From positions 1-7,613 of the forward strand of contig JBGSLN010000337.1 in NCBI GenBank assembly GCA_041740675.1: a stretch of 7,613 bases of DNA, in the 5' to 3' direction. The DNA is from JBGSLN01 sp041740675 (GTDB lineage Bacteria; Pseudomonadota; Gammaproteobacteria; JBGSLN01). Shown piece after piece: positions 6,920-7,613 of the stretch; position 1 is the stretch's first letter, and every line of letters begins with the position of its first letter. Made by a program: the position numbers and the translations under genes. Under the pieces are notes generated by a model. It saw nothing but the letters and a program-made list of their open reading frames with translations, was not told where the DNA came from and did no database searches.

Positions 6920-7216
6920 ATGATGGATGTTGAAGCGCTTTTTTGCTTGTATTCAAATTCAGAATATGCACGCAGTTTCAAACTCACAAAAGAAGAATTT
7001 TATTATTTATATCAATACCGCCAATGATTAGCGCGATGCTCTGATGAGAGCGTAAACCTTCTTTATGAAAACCACAGGATTGATAAACGCGATAAAAAAT
7101 TAATGATGGTCGTGAATGCAAAAACATTTTTTCAATTGATTACTATGTTTAATCGTATGTTAATGATTATCCAGCGAACAAGAAAAAGAAGCAGTAATAA
7201 TGATAAAGTAGCATAA
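6920..7216 (+). pseudogene. Small gene split by an in-frame TGA
   Basis: A strong ribosome binding site, AAAAGGAG at 6905-6912, stands 7 bases before ATG 6920. The frame encodes 35 residues (MMDVEALFCLYSNSEYARSF, then KLTKEEFYYLYQYRQ) and stops at TGA 7025-7027. The same frame continues for 62 sense codons to TAA 7214-7216 (LARCSDESVNLLYENHRIDK, then VVNAKTFFQLITMFNRML, then a basic tail ending SSNNDKVA). Together they would make a 98-residue soluble, mostly helical protein if the TGA coded for an amino acid. The plainest reading is a nonsense mutation (for instance CGA or TGG to TGA). Alternatives are a functional 35-residue peptide, or readthrough: a hairpin lies 9 bases after the TGA. I do not recognise the family. 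It is divergent from the truncated VUT gene. Confidence 0.5.
7036..7053 (+). repeat. Hairpin directly after the in-frame TGA
   Basis: GCTCT-GATG-AGAGC at 7038-7051 forms a perfect five-pair stem with a four-base loop. A flanking T-G and A-T pair extend it to seven pairs. It begins 9 bases after the TGA at 7025-7027. No T-run follows, so it is not an intrinsic terminator. The position recalls stop-codon recoding elements, but the stem is short and could be chance. Confidence 0.4.
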
Positions 7217-7316
7217 GTAAATACGGGTATAGTTGTTTGTAAGATTTTGAATGATTTTACACTTCAATTGTACCTTGTACTTACTCTTGTAAGAATAGTG
7301 TTAAAACTTTAATTTT

Positions 7317-7457
7317 CTAATCCATAATACGTATTACATAACTAGTGTCAACTAGCTTAGCCGAGATCTGCCTAGCTTTCTGAATTAATCGAGACAGTAA
7401 AATCTTTGAGATTGAGAAACAATGCAACGCCGAATCACGTGCCTCCTTCAGACTCAT
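7317..7457 (-). pseudogene. Possible four-helix-bundle protein remnant
   Basis: From an ATG at 7455-7457 the minus strand reads MSLKEARDSALHCFSISKIL and then LSRLIQKARQISAKLV, ending at TAG 7317-7319 after 46 codons. The LKEARDS start, followed by RL-x-x-L-x-x-x-A-x-Q-I-x-A-x-L, fits helices 3 and 4 of the S23-type four-helix-bundle family (TIGR02436; usual pattern LKEARETxYWLRLL). The expected YWLRLL is not kept. Upstream in another frame is FVNQSTADR, which could be the end of helix 2, so the gene looks frameshifted and degraded. The segment LKEARDSA also resembles the N-terminal domain of some phage integrases, a second possibility. It is the only gene-like content in the 309 bases between 7217 and 7525. 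Confidence 0.3.
7325..7336. repeat. 12-base perfect palindrome
   Basis: TAATACGTATTA is fully symmetrical. Close by at 7342-7355 is a second small inverted repeat, CTAGT-GTCA-ACTAG. Both lie inside the 3' end of the possible four-helix-bundle remnant. They could be protein-binding sites or chance in AT-rich DNA. Confidence 0.25.
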
Positions 7458-7525
7458 ATTGGAAGAGGCTGTATGCAAGTCCTATCGGCCGTTGATTGAT
7501 TAACGAAATCACCCGCGGTTATTGG

Positions 7526-7613
7526 CTACTTACTTTTATTCTTTTCTTTTTTAGCAGCACGTTTCTCCTTAAATGTTTTACTAGGCTTTTTTTTATCTTC
7601 TTTCTTTTTATCT
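7526..7613 (-). CDS. Lysine-rich protein, C-terminal part (runs off the window)
   Basis: The minus-strand frame entering from the right edge reads DKKKEDKKKPSKTFKEKRAA and then KKEKNKSK before TAG at 7526-7528. Of 28 visible residues 15 are lysine, with no hydrophobic stretch, so this is a disordered basic tail or a small basic protein that may bind nucleic acid. The KTFKEKRAAKK segment recalls short conserved hypothetical proteins of gammaproteobacteria, but I cannot name it. The start lies outside the window. Confidence 0.6.
   Translation of the reverse strand, partial: DKKKEDKKKPSKTFKEKRAAKKEKNKSK

Noticed and set aside
7040..7056. CTGATGAG followed by GTAAA resembles part of a hammerhead ribozyme core
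   Set aside because: The second conserved box (GAAA after stem II) and a cleavage-site GTC/GTH helix are not in place. The bases are better explained by the simple GCTCT/AGAGC hairpin.
2538..7370. AGCCGAGATCTG occurs at about 2538-2550 (inside the patatin gene) and again at about 7359-7370
   Set aside because: A 12-base exact match is expected by chance in a window of this size, and the flanks do not match beyond a few bases with a gap.

Overview
The window is AT-rich throughout and carries ordinary bacterial genes with short spacers and recognisable ribosome binding sites. The gene set (a DUF3734-type patatin phospholipase, a PAS-plus-LuxR-type regulator whose C-terminus resembles a family I associate with Legionella, a Bcr/CflA-type exporter, a VUT-family membrane protein remnant) suggests a gammaproteobacterium of the Legionellales, probably Legionella or a close relative. 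That placement is inferred from protein resemblance, not from any marker gene here. I see no rRNA, tRNA, CRISPR array, insertion sequence or replication origin.

Layout. Positions 1-35 hold the possible tail of a plus-strand gene. A minus-strand hotdog-fold acyl-CoA thioesterase (86-514) is divergent from an exported cupin protein (720-1217). Next come a patatin-like phospholipase (1452-2609, plus) and, convergent with it, a PAS/LuxR-type regulator (2708-3469, minus). The regulator is divergent from an MFS drug-type exporter (3743-4942, plus), so regulator and exporter may be a functional pair. An HD-domain nucleotidase-like gene (5573-6169, plus) follows.

The spaces between these genes hold broken genes. 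A flavin amine oxidase (5109-5493) keeps only its FAD-binding N-terminus and its C-terminus, in different frames. A VUT/queuosine-precursor-transporter-type gene (6370-6873, minus) has lost its N-terminal part. A small gene with a strong ribosome binding site (6920-7216, plus) is interrupted by one in-frame TGA followed by a hairpin. A fragment at 7317-7457 (minus) resembles the end of a four-helix-bundle protein. Two further unrecognised coding-like frames without a start codon lie at 1244-1408 (minus) and 3512-3709 (plus). A lysine-rich protein runs off the right edge (7526-7613, minus).

There is no clear multi-gene system. The intact genes look like independent units (lipid and acyl-CoA metabolism, export, nucleotide salvage), and the right half from about 5.1 to 7.5 kb reads as an accessory region undergoing gene decay. 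The least explained object is the small split frame at 6920-7216.
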